Program-made: the position numbers and the translations under genes | The notes under the pieces: generated by a model | The model's input: only the letters and a program-made list of their open reading frames with translations | Told to the model about the DNA's origin: nothing | Databases searched by the model: none | Part shown: positions 17,169 to 25,493 of the stretch, one piece after another | Layout: every line of letters starts with the position of its first letter | Position numbering within the stretch: the stretch's first letter is position 1 | Source of the DNA: CAYQQJ01 sp964419935 | GTDB taxonomy: Bacteria > Pseudomonadota > Gammaproteobacteria > Pseudomonadales > Cellvibrionaceae | DNA: 64,000 nt | Direction of reading: 5' to 3' | NCBI GenBank assembly: GCA_964419935.1 | Contig: CAYQQJ010000004.1 | Coordinates: 1 to 64,000 of the forward strand

Positions 17169-17702
17169 ATGCAACCACATCACGGACCGCTTTTGATCGT
17201 CGTCATGGGCGTATCCGGCAGCGGCAAATCCACCATTGCCACCGCGCTTGCCCAACATTTTGGATTCCGTTATCTGGATGGTGATGACTATCACTCGGAA
17301 GAAGCGCGCACGCGCATGGCGAAAGGTACACCCTTGTCCGATGAGCTTCGCGAGCCCTGGATTAAAAAAATCTGCAGCCATCTGAAGCAACTGGCGGCCC
17401 AGGGTGAAAACTGCGTTCTGGCATTTTCCGGGCTAAAGAAATTTCACCGCGAGCCTTTGCGACACACCGACTTCGACACGCTGTTTCTGTTTCTGCAAGG
17501 CGACAAAGCCACCATCCAGCAGCGGCTGGTAAAACGCACCGACCACTTTATGCCCCCTGGGCTGCTCGATAGCCAATTTGACAGCTTGGAAAATCCCGCC
17601 GGCGAATACAACGTCGTCAACGTAAACACGGCGCAGCCTCTGGAGCAGGTGATCGATCAGGCAGTGGCCGAAGTGAGCCGCTACACTGCACGCGAACCCT
17701 GA
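17169..17702 (+). CDS. gntK: Gluconokinase
   Basis: Phosphorylates gluconate to 6-phosphogluconate, feeding the Entner-Doudoroff or pentose phosphate route. The 177-residue protein has Walker A GVSGSGKST at residues 14-22, then LDGDDYHSEEARTRMAKGTPLSDELREPW, the typical gluconate-binding segment, and FLQGDKATIQQRL with HFMPPGLLDSQFDSLE near the C-terminus. No gluconate transporter or gntR neighbours it. Confidence 0.93.
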   Translation: MQPHHGPLLIVVMGVSGSGKSTIATALAQHFGFRYLDGDDYHSEEARTRMAKGTPLSDELREPWIKKICSHLKQLAAQGENCVLAFSGLKKFHREPLRHTDFDTLFLFLQGDKATIQQRLVKRTDHFMPPGLLDSQFDSLENPAGEYNVVNVNTAQPLEQVIDQAVAEVSRYTAREP

Positions 17703-17858
17703 GAACTGAGAACTGAAAGTCCCGTTATCTGACACCACTTACGCCCTCACGCCGCAGATTACTGAACACCTGGCTGATCTTCACTGCTGGGATGCAGCGC
17801 CCATTCTGTTTACAATAGCGGCTGTTTGCTCACTGTTTAAGAACTCCAGGAATTTGTC

Positions 17859-18212
17859 ATGGCTCAAGATTTCACCATTTATCACAATCCGCGTTGCTCA
17901 AAGTCACGCCAGACTCTGGCGTTACTGCAGGAAAACGGCGTTGAGCCGACGGTCGTACTGTATTTGGAAGCGCGACCAAGCGCGGCCACACTCGCCGCTC
18001 TCGTCAAGAAATTGGGAATCAGTGCCCGGGAGCTGTTGCGCAAAGGTGAAGATGCCTACAAGTCCCAAGGACTCTCGGACGCAGCGCTGTCTGAAAAAGC
18101 CATCATCGACGCAATGGCCGCCGAGCCAAAGCTCATCGAGCGCCCTATCGTGGTCAAAGGGAATCGCGCGGTACTGGGTCGCCCACCGGAAAATGTGCTG
18201 GAACTGCTATGA
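17859..18212 (+). CDS. arsC: ArsC/YfgD-type arsenate reductase family protein
   Basis: A 117-residue thioredoxin-fold protein of the glutaredoxin-dependent ArsC family, with catalytic Cys13 in HNPRCSKSR and the downstream KGNRAVLGRPPENV segment. No other ars genes are near. It is coupled (ATGA overlap) to wrbA, the conserved arrangement of chromosomal YfgD-type members, so a role in arsenate resistance is possible but unproven. Confidence 0.9.
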   Translation: MAQDFTIYHNPRCSKSRQTLALLQENGVEPTVVLYLEARPSAATLAALVKKLGISARELLRKGEDAYKSQGLSDAALSEKAIIDAMAAEPKLIERPIVVKGNRAVLGRPPENVLELL

Positions 18213-18814
18213 GCCAGCCCTACGTTCTCGTTCTTTATTACAGCCTCAACGGCGCCACCCGCGCCATGGCACAGCAGATCGCCCGAGGCATCAGCCTGGT
18301 GCCCGGCGTCGAAGCGCGCCTGCGCACGGTACCGAAGGTCTCTACAGTGACAGAGGCCACAGAACCTGCCATTCCTGCAGAAGGTGACATTTACTGCACG
18401 GAAGACGATCTCCGTTCCTGTTCCGGGCTGGCTGTGGGCAGTCCGACGCGGTTCGGCAATATGGCGGCGTCCTTAAAATATTTTTGGGACGGCACTGCCA
18501 GTCAGTGGATCAATGGCGATTTGATCGACAAGCCCGCGACGGTGTTCACCTCCACGGCCTCACTCCACGGTGGGCAGGAAACCACGCTGCTGAGCATGAT
18601 GTTGCCACTCATCCACCACGGTATGGTCATCGCCGGCATTCCCTACAGCGAAGCCGGCCTGCACCGAACCGAAACCGGCGGCACCCCCTACGGTGCGTCA
18701 CACACTGCCGGCACCAAAGCGGATCGCCCGCTTAGTGAGGATGAATCGGAACTGTGCCGTGCCCAGGGCAATCGACTGGCGCAGTTGGCCTTGAAGTTGA
18801 CGGCGGAAAATTAA
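18209..18814 (+). CDS. wrbA: NAD(P)H:quinone oxidoreductase, WrbA family
   Basis: A 201-residue flavodoxin-like protein that reduces quinones by two electrons. The FMN phosphate loop is YYSLNGATRAMAQQIARG. SPTRFGNMAASLKYFWDGT and FTSTASLHGGQETTLLSMM are the WrbA-type FMN and quinone segments. Its ATG overlaps the arsC stop and its TAA overlaps the next ATG by one base, so arsC, wrbA and the DUF2069 gene form a tightly packed operon. Confidence 0.95.
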   Translation: MSQPYVLVLYYSLNGATRAMAQQIARGISLVPGVEARLRTVPKVSTVTEATEPAIPAEGDIYCTEDDLRSCSGLAVGSPTRFGNMAASLKYFWDGTASQWINGDLIDKPATVFTSTASLHGGQETTLLSMMLPLIHHGMVIAGIPYSEAGLHRTETGGTPYGASHTAGTKADRPLSEDESELCRAQGNRLAQLALKLTAEN

Positions 18815-19230
18815 TGGCCGAAAAAACTATTAATCACCTGGCAATCAAGCTGCGCATAGCGCACCTGTGCGTCAATCTGGCCTACGCCGCGTTGATCGGC
18901 GTGCTGACGATCTGGGCTTTCGGTAATGCAGGGCTCGCGGGTGCAGGTTTTTCACCCATACTCTGGGCCATCGTCTGCGTACCGCTGCTGATTCTGTGGC
19001 CGTCGATGCGTAAAAAGCGCTACCGGGCCTATAGCTGGCTCTGTTTTGTGATCCTGCTTTACTTTATCAAGGCGGTTGAGGGCAGCATGTCTTCCGTTGC
19101 CTCCTGGATAGACTTCAGCATACTCGCGCTCAGCGTAGTAATTTTTGTCAGCGCAATGCTGACCAGCCGTTGGTTGCAGTATTCCCAGATACAATCGAAC
19201 CACTCTCTCACGGACAAGGAAAAACCATGA
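18814..19230 (+). CDS. DUF2069 inner-membrane protein
   Basis: A 138-residue protein with four predicted transmembrane segments, about residues 16-37, 44-62, 69-86 and 95-113, and the DUF2069-type PSMRKKRYRAYSWLCFVILLYF core. The function is unknown. The family is usually found next to wrbA, as here. The ATG at 18814 overlaps the wrbA stop. Its own stop overlaps the sppA ATG (ATGA). Confidence 0.88.
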   Translation: MAEKTINHLAIKLRIAHLCVNLAYAALIGVLTIWAFGNAGLAGAGFSPILWAIVCVPLLILWPSMRKKRYRAYSWLCFVILLYFIKAVEGSMSSVASWIDFSILALSVVIFVSAMLTSRWLQYSQIQSNHSLTDKEKP

Positions 19231-21125
19231 CTGAACGCCGCAACCCCATCGCCCGCTTGTGGATTGGCTTCTGGGGACTGATCACCTGGTTGCGCGTGGC
19301 GACCTTCAACCTGATATTTTTGTTGATTCTGCTGGTGGTGATTGCAGCGATATTCAGCCCCAAACATTTCCCCATACCCAAGGAAGGTCCGCTGGTCGTT
19401 CAGCCCTCCGGTTATCTTGTGGATCAGATGTCTTATCGAAGCCCGGGCCTGTGGTTGCTGGAATCCAACTCCATGCCCACCGAGACTCTGGTACGCGATC
19501 TTGTACTGACCATCAAAGCCGGTGCACAGGATGCCAATATTTCTGCGTTGATTCTCGACTTGAACTGGCTTGCCGGTGGTGCTCTGAGCAAACTTGAAGA
19601 AGTCGGCACCGCGTTGCAGCTGTTCAAGGATTCAGGCAAACCCATTATTGCCTACTCCGATAACTACACTCAGGCGCAATACTATCTGGCGAGCTACGCC
19701 GACGAAATCTACCTGAATGACATGGGCGGTGTGCTGCTCAGCGGCTTCGGCATGTATCAGCACTACATGCAGCAAGGGCTGGAAAAACTTGATATCAACG
19801 TGCACGTCTTCCGCGTGGGTCAATACAAGGATTTTGTTGAGCCTTTCACCCGCAACAGCATGTCCACCGCATCCCGTCAGCACAACACCCAGTGGATCAA
19901 CGAGCTCTGGGGCATGTATAGCAGTCGCATTGAGACAGCCCGCCAGTTACCTGCGGGCGCAGTGGACAATTTCATCAACAACCTGGATTCCCACCTTGCC
20001 AGTACCCAGGGCGACAGTGCACAGCTGGCTTTGGAACATGGGTTTGTGGACAGCCTCGTATCGCGAGTGGCGATGGAAAACCTTTTGGTATCACGCTTCG
20101 GCGTCAATGATTTCGGCGATGGATTCAAAGCGATACACCAGGATCAGTATCTTGCGCAAAAAGTCGTGCAACCGCTGAAAATGGACCGCGTCGGGCTGAT
20201 CGTCGCCAGCGGCAATATTGTGGACGGCGAGCAACCCGCCGGCAGCATTGGCAGCGACAGCTTGGCGCGTCTGATTCGTGACGCGCGGGACAACGACGGA
20301 ATCAAGGCCCTGGTGCTGCGTGTGGACAGTGGCGGTGGCAGCGCCTTCGCGTCTGAAATCATTCGCCAGGAATTGGAAGCGGTCAGTGCTGCGGGCAAAC
20401 CCATTGTGGTATCCATGGGCAGCGTGGCGGCATCCGGTGGCTACTGGATCAGTGCGCCGGCAGACCAAATCTGGGCCACACCCTCCACCATCACCGGCTC
20501 TATCGGCGTGTTCGGGCTGTTCCCCACCTTCGAAAAAACCCTCGATAATCTCGGCATTAACGTGGATGGTATTGGCACCACAGACCTGGCCGGTGCCGAT
20601 CGGCTGGATCGCGCTCTCGATCCCAAAGCGGCGCAAGTGGCCCAGGCGAGCGTGGAATCCATCTATCAACGCTTCATCGGTCTAGTGGCGGACGCACGCA
20701 ATAAATCGCCACAGGAAGTTCATGAAGTGGCCCAGGGGCGAGTCTGGACGGGCGCAACAGCCGCGGAGCTTGGATTGGTGGATGAGTTGGGTTATCTCGA
20801 GGATGCCATTGCCGCAGCTGCCGAGCTGGCCGGCGTAACAGACTACAGTGTAGAGCTGGTGGAAGCCGAGCTGAGCCCGGGGCAACAACTGCTCCGCGCC
20901 ATCAACGGCGAAGTGGAAAGCCTTGCGGCCAGCCTCCGCGGCAATGCCATTGGCAACCTGTTGGGCAGCAACCTGAGCCACAACCTGTCCGGCAACAGCG
21001 GTCTGCTGGCCGGCCAAGCATCGCTGGGCCAGTTCTACGGCCAGTTACAGCAAAGCATCGCACCACTCGTCAACGCCCGACACAATGGCATCTACGCCCA
21101 GTGCCTGCAGTGTGGGAGGTTGTGA
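19227..21125 (+). CDS. sppA: Signal peptide peptidase SppA, 67K type
   Basis: A membrane-bound Ser/Lys protease that degrades cleaved signal peptides. The 632-residue protein has one N-terminal transmembrane helix (about 20-42) and the duplicated ClpP-like fold of the long form. The general base Lys201 (GQYKDFVEPF) and nucleophile Ser403 (VAASGGYWIS) match E. coli K209 and S409. The ATG at 19227 overlaps the DUF2069 stop. A pure heptad tandem array starts 12 bases after the stop codon. Confidence 0.95.
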   Translation: MTERRNPIARLWIGFWGLITWLRVATFNLIFLLILLVVIAAIFSPKHFPIPKEGPLVVQPSGYLVDQMSYRSPGLWLLESNSMPTETLVRDLVLTIKAGAQDANISALILDLNWLAGGALSKLEEVGTALQLFKDSGKPIIAYSDNYTQAQYYLASYADEIYLNDMGGVLLSGFGMYQHYMQQGLEKLDINVHVFRVGQYKDFVEPFTRNSMSTASRQHNTQWINELWGMYSSRIETARQLPAGAVDNFINNLDSHLASTQGDSAQLALEHGFVDSLVSRVAMENLLVSRFGVNDFGDGFKAIHQDQYLAQKVVQPLKMDRVGLIVASGNIVDGEQPAGSIGSDSLARLIRDARDNDGIKALVLRVDSGGGSAFASEIIRQELEAVSAAGKPIVVSMGSVAASGGYWISAPADQIWATPSTITGSIGVFGLFPTFEKTLDNLGINVDGIGTTDLAGADRLDRALDPKAAQVAQASVESIYQRFIGLVADARNKSPQEVHEVAQGRVWTGATAAELGLVDELGYLEDAIAAAAELAGVTDYSVELVEAELSPGQQLLRAINGEVESLAASLRGNAIGNLLGSNLSHNLSGNSGLLAGQASLGQFYGQLQQSIAPLVNARHNGIYAQCLQCGRL

Positions 21126-21136
21126 TTTAAAAGACA

Positions 21137-21319
21137 GGGAAAAGGGAAAAGGGAAAAGCTACAAGCTACAAGCTACAAGCTACAAGCTACAAGCTACAAG
21201 CTACAAGTATAGGATCAAGGGTAATTTTGTGCTTTGGCTCATCGCTGCTGATTCAGCTCCGAGAGCGTAGAGCGATGCCTTGGCTTGAAGCTTGCGGCTT
21301 GTGGCTTGCGGCTTACAGC
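21137..21319. repeat. Composite heptad repeat between sppA and hda
   Basis: Three exact copies of GGGAAAA (21137-21157) run straight into seven exact copies of GCTACAA (21158-21206), keeping the 7-base phase. After a core of about 78 bp, five heptads of the opposite sense follow at 21285-21319 (TTGAAGC, TTGCGGC, TTGTGGC, TTGCGGC, TTACAGC). It separates the convergent genes sppA and hda and ends about 8 bp from the hda stop. Confidence 0.9.
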
Positions 21320-21327
21320 TTCTCCCA

Positions 21328-22041
21328 TCAAAACCCCAACACATCCTTGACGAATGGAATGGTGAGCTTCCTTTGCTGCTGCAGGGATTCGTCGTCGAGT
21401 TCGTTGAGCATTGAAAATAATTCGTTGGTGTCGCGCGGTGCGCGACTCAAGATGAAACGGGCAACGTCATCGGGCATTTCCAGGCCGCGCGCTCTGGCGC
21501 GCATCTGCAAGGCGGTTTGCTTTTCTTCATCTTTCAAATTGTGCAGGTGATAAACCACACTGCCGAGAATTCGAGACTTGAGATCCGGCAGCAAAATCGG
21601 GATTGATGGCGGGCTGGTGTGTGATGCCATAAGCAGGCAGTGGCCAGCATCACGGAGATTGTTGAATAGGTGAAACAGCGCCTGCTCCCATTCCCGATTA
21701 CCGCAGATCTCGTCAATTCCATCCAGGCAAACCAGTTGCAGGGTTTCCAGGCCATCGCAAATATCCGTCGGTGCGTAACCGACCAGTTCACGCAATGGGA
21801 GATATTGCACGGCAATGCCCGCTTCGCTGGCAACGCGGCTACATGCCTGGAGCAAATGAGTGACGCCGGCGCCACGACCACCCCATATGACCAAACTGTT
21901 GTTACAGGCTTGGTGACTCACGGCTTCGACCGCCGCAAGAATTTCCCGGTTGTTGTCATCAGCCGCGTAAAAATTGGAGAACGTGGCATCATCCCGCAGG
22001 GAGACACCCAGGCTCAGCTGCACTGGTGAAACATTGGTCAT
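21328..22041 (-). CDS. hda: DnaA regulatory inactivator Hda
   Basis: Hda, bound to the DNA sliding clamp, stimulates ATP hydrolysis by DnaA after replication starts. The 237-residue AAA+ protein has the clamp-binding motif QLSLGV at residues 8-13, the degenerate Walker A GGRGAGVTHLL, Walker B LVCLDGIDEI, and an arginine-finger-type segment DLKSRI. The order purN, purM, DUF2066, hda is conserved in Pseudomonas. The PerM permease often found there is absent. Confidence 0.93.
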   Translation of the reverse strand: MTNVSPVQLSLGVSLRDDATFSNFYAADDNNREILAAVEAVSHQACNNSLVIWGGRGAGVTHLLQACSRVASEAGIAVQYLPLRELVGYAPTDICDGLETLQLVCLDGIDEICGNREWEQALFHLFNNLRDAGHCLLMASHTSPPSIPILLPDLKSRILGSVVYHLHNLKDEEKQTALQMRARARGLEMPDDVARFILSRAPRDTNELFSMLNELDDESLQQQRKLTIPFVKDVLGF

Positions 22042-22122
22042 TTCAATTACTCGACATCATTCTGATTTGGGCTCCGCCAAACATTATCCCTGCCAAACCC
22101 TTCGTATCAGTCACGCTCTTTC

Positions 22123-23241
22123 TTAGTCCCGCCATACATACTGCAGTGGACGCGCCGGTGTACCTTCTTCGACTCGAAGCCAGGGTGGCGTATTCACGTC
22201 AACCGGGGTGGTATAGGCCGGCTGCAGCTTGCCATCCAGCGCCAACACATTGCGCAGGGTCTCCGGATCGCCCTCGGCCTCAACATTGAGCAACAAGGCA
22301 TCACCACGCACAGCTTGGAGCGCCACGTCCGACACCACCGCGAGATTGCCCAGATAGTTCAATGCCTGCCAGTAATCCCCAAAGTTGGAAATGCCGGATA
22401 GATTCACAACCAGTCCCGGATTCTCGTAGTCCTGGGGAGAAACCGCATACAAGGTCGCGAGGTAGTCCGCCAGGGGGGCCAATGCTGCCATTCCCAGAGA
22501 CACACCGTCATCGGCACGAAAATCGTATTCCCGAGCCACACCGCGATGAAAGAATTCCCAGGTCGACAACCATTCGCCGCGAGAGGTCTCGGAATAACGC
22601 CCCACCAGAACCGTGTCCGCGTTGTAGCGTTCAGAGGCGGCCAGTACGGCGGTCTCATTCAGCTGCCACAGTTTATTGGACGGCAGTGCCAGTTGATCTT
22701 CCAGATCCAGCAAGGGCAGACGAATCTCCAGCCCCCGTTGCCGCCCGCTTATCAGCAACCCCTGGACCACAGGCGCCTCTGAATTATTGACGAGGAGTTT
22801 GCCTTCACTGGCAGAGTCCTCGACCAGCCAAATCAAAACGCTGGGGCGGTTCGGCGGCCAGTACGGCTGGCCCGCGTCGCGCAGCAGTCGCTCGATGACG
22901 CTTTGTGCAAATGTCATCACCAAGAGTTCATTAGCGCCGCTAACGGGTTGGACATCCCCGGCAGGGTCATAAGGCTCGTAGTGGAACTGCTCGATGTAAT
23001 TCTGAGCCTGGATGTAGGCTTCCTGCATGCCTTCGGCATCCGCTGCAGCCGGTGAGCCCGACATGCGGGTCAACACCTTGCGCAAACCGGCCCGCGCAGC
23101 TTCGGCCCGTTCCGACGAACTCTGGGATGCTACGGGTACGGAGGCCTCGAACAGATCAAGAGGCTCCGCTGACCACACCGGGTTGGCAACGGCGACTGCC
23201 ATCAATAGACATCCAACTACTCTCAGGGCAAGACGGACCAA
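22123..23241 (-). CDS. DUF2066 exported protein
   Basis: A 372-residue protein of the DUF2066 family with a signal peptide (cleavage after about WSA, residue 25) and no obvious catalytic motif. It contains the conserved start of the domain, ARAGLRKVLTRMSGSP. The start codon is TTG at 23241 with GGAG 8 bases upstream, and no ATG gives a complete signal peptide. It faces purM and lies 81 bp upstream of hda on the same strand. The function is unknown. Confidence 0.85.
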   Translation of the reverse strand: MVRLALRVVGCLLMAVAVANPVWSAEPLDLFEASVPVASQSSSERAEAARAGLRKVLTRMSGSPAAADAEGMQEAYIQAQNYIEQFHYEPYDPAGDVQPVSGANELLVMTFAQSVIERLLRDAGQPYWPPNRPSVLIWLVEDSASEGKLLVNNSEAPVVQGLLISGRQRGLEIRLPLLDLEDQLALPSNKLWQLNETAVLAASERYNADTVLVGRYSETSRGEWLSTWEFFHRGVAREYDFRADDGVSLGMAALAPLADYLATLYAVSPQDYENPGLVVNLSGISNFGDYWQALNYLGNLAVVSDVALQAVRGDALLLNVEAEGDPETLRNVLALDGKLQPAYTTPVDVNTPPWLRVEEGTPARPLQYVWRD

Positions 23242-23262
23242 GTCGGCTACTCCAATTCAGTT

Positions 23263-23308
23263 CTGTGATTCAGGACATTGTAACTCTGTAATTCAAGACA
23301 TTGTAACA
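23263..23308. promoter_or_regulatory. Two tandem 23-bp repeats between DUF2066 and purM
   Basis: CTGTGATTCAGGACATTGTA plus ACT (23263-23285) is followed immediately by CTGTAATTCAAGACATTGTA plus ACA (23286-23308), with 20 of 23 bases the same. They lie 22 bp upstream of the DUF2066 TTG, in the divergent 348-bp gap. The period is near two helical turns, so they may be binding sites on one DNA face. The rest of the gap (23309-23589) shows no gene and should hold the purM promoter. Confidence 0.5.
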
Positions 23309-23589
23309 AGGCCCGCACTACGACAAACAGTACTTCGTTCAGAGTTTTGATGTCCGTTCTCCCGTTATTTCGCCGCTCCATGCCAACGATCCTGGACGGT
23401 CGCCAAGCGCTCCTGCATCGCGATGGGTTTTGCACAGAGCTCGCTGAAAGTCTGATAGAATACGCGGGTTTTTCAAACCGGAAACCGAGACTGTCGTACC
23501 ACAGCCCTATAGACTTTTGCACGAACAAGGGTGTGTTGCACAGCTCGTTTCAGCGGCCTCGCCCAAACTCAACTGCGATAAGACTCATC

Positions 23590-24666
23590 ATGACCTCCAC
23601 CGACAAACCCAGCCCTACTTCCAAACCGAGCTTGAGCTACAAGGACGCCGGCGTCGACATCGACGCAGGTAATGAGCTCGTCAACCGCATCAAATCTGTG
23701 GCCAAGCGTACGCGTCGACCCGAGGTCATGGCGGGTCTTGGCGGTTTTGGTGCTTTGTGTGAATTGCCCAAGGGCTACCAGGAACCGGTTCTGGTGGCGG
23801 GCACCGACGGCGTTGGCACCAAGCTGCGCCTGGCCATGCAGCTGAAGCAGCACGGCACTATTGGTATCGATCTGGTGGCTATGTGTGTCAACGACCTGAT
23901 CGTGGGCGGTGCCGAGCCATTGATGTTTCTGGATTACTACGCCACGGGCAAGCTGGACGTGGATACTGCCGCCCAGGTTGTAAACGGAATCGGTACAGGT
24001 TGTGAGCTGGCCGGTTGTGCGTTGGTGGGCGGTGAGACCGCCGAAATGCCCGGCATGTATGAAGGTGAAGACTACGACCTGGCGGGTTTTTGCGTCGGCG
24101 TGGTTGAGAAATCTCGGATACTGGACGGCACCAAAGTGCAAGCCGGCGATACGCTGATCGCCCTCACGTCCAGTGGCCCGCACTCCAACGGCTATTCCTT
24201 GATCCGCAAGATTCTGCAAGTCTCCGGTGCGGATTTGCAGCAACCCCTGGGGGAAACCACCCTGGCTGATGCCTTGATGGCGCCCACTCGCATCTACGTG
24301 AAGCCACTGTTGAAATTGCTGAACGAGCTGCCGGTACACGCCATGGCCCACATCACTGGCGGTGGCTTGCTGGAGAATATTCCCCGGGTCCTGCCCACTG
24401 GCAGCAAAGCGGTTATTGATTGCAGCCGCTGGCAATTGCCGGATATTTTCGTCTGGTTGCAGGAACAGGGCAATGTTGCCCATGAAGAGATGTACCGCAC
24501 CTTCAACTGCGGCATCGGCATGGTCATTTGTGTTCCCGAAGCCTCCGCTCAGCAAGCGGTGGATCTGCTCAACCAAGCCGGCGAAACAGCATTTATCATT
24601 GGTCATATCGAAGCCGGTGATACAGCCCAAGCTGAGGCCGAAGTTCTGCTGAAGAATCTGGCCTAG
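23590..24666 (+). CDS. purM: Phosphoribosylformylglycinamidine cyclo-ligase
   Basis: AIR synthetase, the fifth step of purine synthesis. The 358-residue protein has the ATP-binding Gly-rich segments GTDGVGTKLRLAM and ALTSSGPHSNGYSLIRK, plus DLIVGGAEPLMFLDY and CALVGGETAEMPGMY. The ATG at 23590 is chosen because homologues begin shortly before LSYKDAGVDIDAGN. An open frame extends upstream to 23347 but its sequence is not PurM-like. purN follows after 13 bp. Confidence 0.97.
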   Translation: MTSTDKPSPTSKPSLSYKDAGVDIDAGNELVNRIKSVAKRTRRPEVMAGLGGFGALCELPKGYQEPVLVAGTDGVGTKLRLAMQLKQHGTIGIDLVAMCVNDLIVGGAEPLMFLDYYATGKLDVDTAAQVVNGIGTGCELAGCALVGGETAEMPGMYEGEDYDLAGFCVGVVEKSRILDGTKVQAGDTLIALTSSGPHSNGYSLIRKILQVSGADLQQPLGETTLADALMAPTRIYVKPLLKLLNELPVHAMAHITGGGLLENIPRVLPTGSKAVIDCSRWQLPDIFVWLQEQGNVAHEEMYRTFNCGIGMVICVPEASAQQAVDLLNQAGETAFIIGHIEAGDTAQAEAEVLLKNLA

Positions 24667-24679
24667 GTATTCCTTACCC

Positions 24680-25339
24680 ATGACAACACAGCCAATACCT
24701 GTGGTGGTGCTCATATCCGGCAGCGGCAGCAACCTTCAGGCACTGATTGATGGCCAGGAAAATGGCAGTCTGCCAATACGCATATGCGCGGTCATCAGCA
24801 ACAGGCCGGATGCCAAAGGGTTGGACAGAGCTGAGCGGCACGGCATTGAAGCTCATGTGATTAACCACAAAAACTTCGACAGCCGCGACGCCTTTGATGA
24901 GCAGTTGCGTCAACTTATTGATGGGTACGAACCCGCGCTGGTGGTACTGGCCGGGTTCATGCGCATACTCACGCCGGGCTTCACCCAGCACTACAGCGGC
25001 CGCATGCTCAATATCCACCCCTCCCTTTTGCCCAAGTACCAGGGACTGCACACCCACAAGCGCGCACTCGAAGCCGGTGACCGCGTCCACGGCGTGACGG
25101 TTCATTTTGTTACCGATGAACTGGACGGCGGCCCCGCAATTATCCAGGCGCGAGTGCCCGTTTTACCTGGCGATGACGAACAAACCCTGTCCCTGCGTGT
25201 GCTGGAACAGGAACATATCATCTATCCCCAGGCGGTACGCTGGTTTGCCGAAGGTCGATTGGTTTGGCGTGAAGGTAAAAGCTGGCTGGACGACAAGGCG
25301 CTGCCAGAAACAGGCGTGGTGATAGAAAGTGCGGTTTGA
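24680..25339 (+). CDS. purN: Phosphoribosylglycinamide formyltransferase
   Basis: GAR transformylase, which transfers a formyl group from 10-formyl-THF in purine synthesis. The 219-residue protein has the N-terminal VVLISGSGSNLQALID phosphate-binding motif. Its catalytic region reads MLNIHPSLLPKYQG, with Asn and His of the NxHPS triad, and DELDGGPAI supplies the catalytic Asp. The C-terminus ends after the RLVWREGK segment, typical of proteobacterial PurN. It forms an operon with purM. Confidence 0.97.
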   Translation: MTTQPIPVVVLISGSGSNLQALIDGQENGSLPIRICAVISNRPDAKGLDRAERHGIEAHVINHKNFDSRDAFDEQLRQLIDGYEPALVVLAGFMRILTPGFTQHYSGRMLNIHPSLLPKYQGLHTHKRALEAGDRVHGVTVHFVTDELDGGPAIIQARVPVLPGDDEQTLSLRVLEQEHIIYPQAVRWFAEGRLVWREGKSWLDDKALPETGVVIESAV

Positions 25340-25423
25340 TCAACCCATGGTTGGATAACCGAACGAAACTCCTTCCGCGATACCTCTCTATTTGCCTCTC
25401 CATGCTGAAGAACTCCTGAGCTA

Positions 25424-25448
25424 GCAGGTTGTTGTTACGACAACCTGC
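25424..25448. terminator. Hairpin between convergent purN and pectate lyase genes
   Basis: A 9-bp stem GCAGGTTGT/ACAACCTGC with a short loop lies between the two convergent genes. There is no U-run on either strand, so it may be a weak or Rho-assisted bidirectional terminator. Confidence 0.35.
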
Positions 25449-25493
25449 CAAAACTCGGAGTACCTGACAGCGGTGCAGATGAAGTGCCCCCAG

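Noticed and set aside
21158..21206. The seven GCTACAA copies as a CRISPR or phase-variation tract in a coding sequence
   Set aside because: There are no spacers and the array lies after the sppA stop codon, so it cannot shift a reading frame.
23569..24732. A 387-codon open frame on the minus strand opposite purM
   Set aside because: It lies fully antisense to a certain purM, has no family signature and no ribosome site; such frames are common opposite GC-rich coding DNA.
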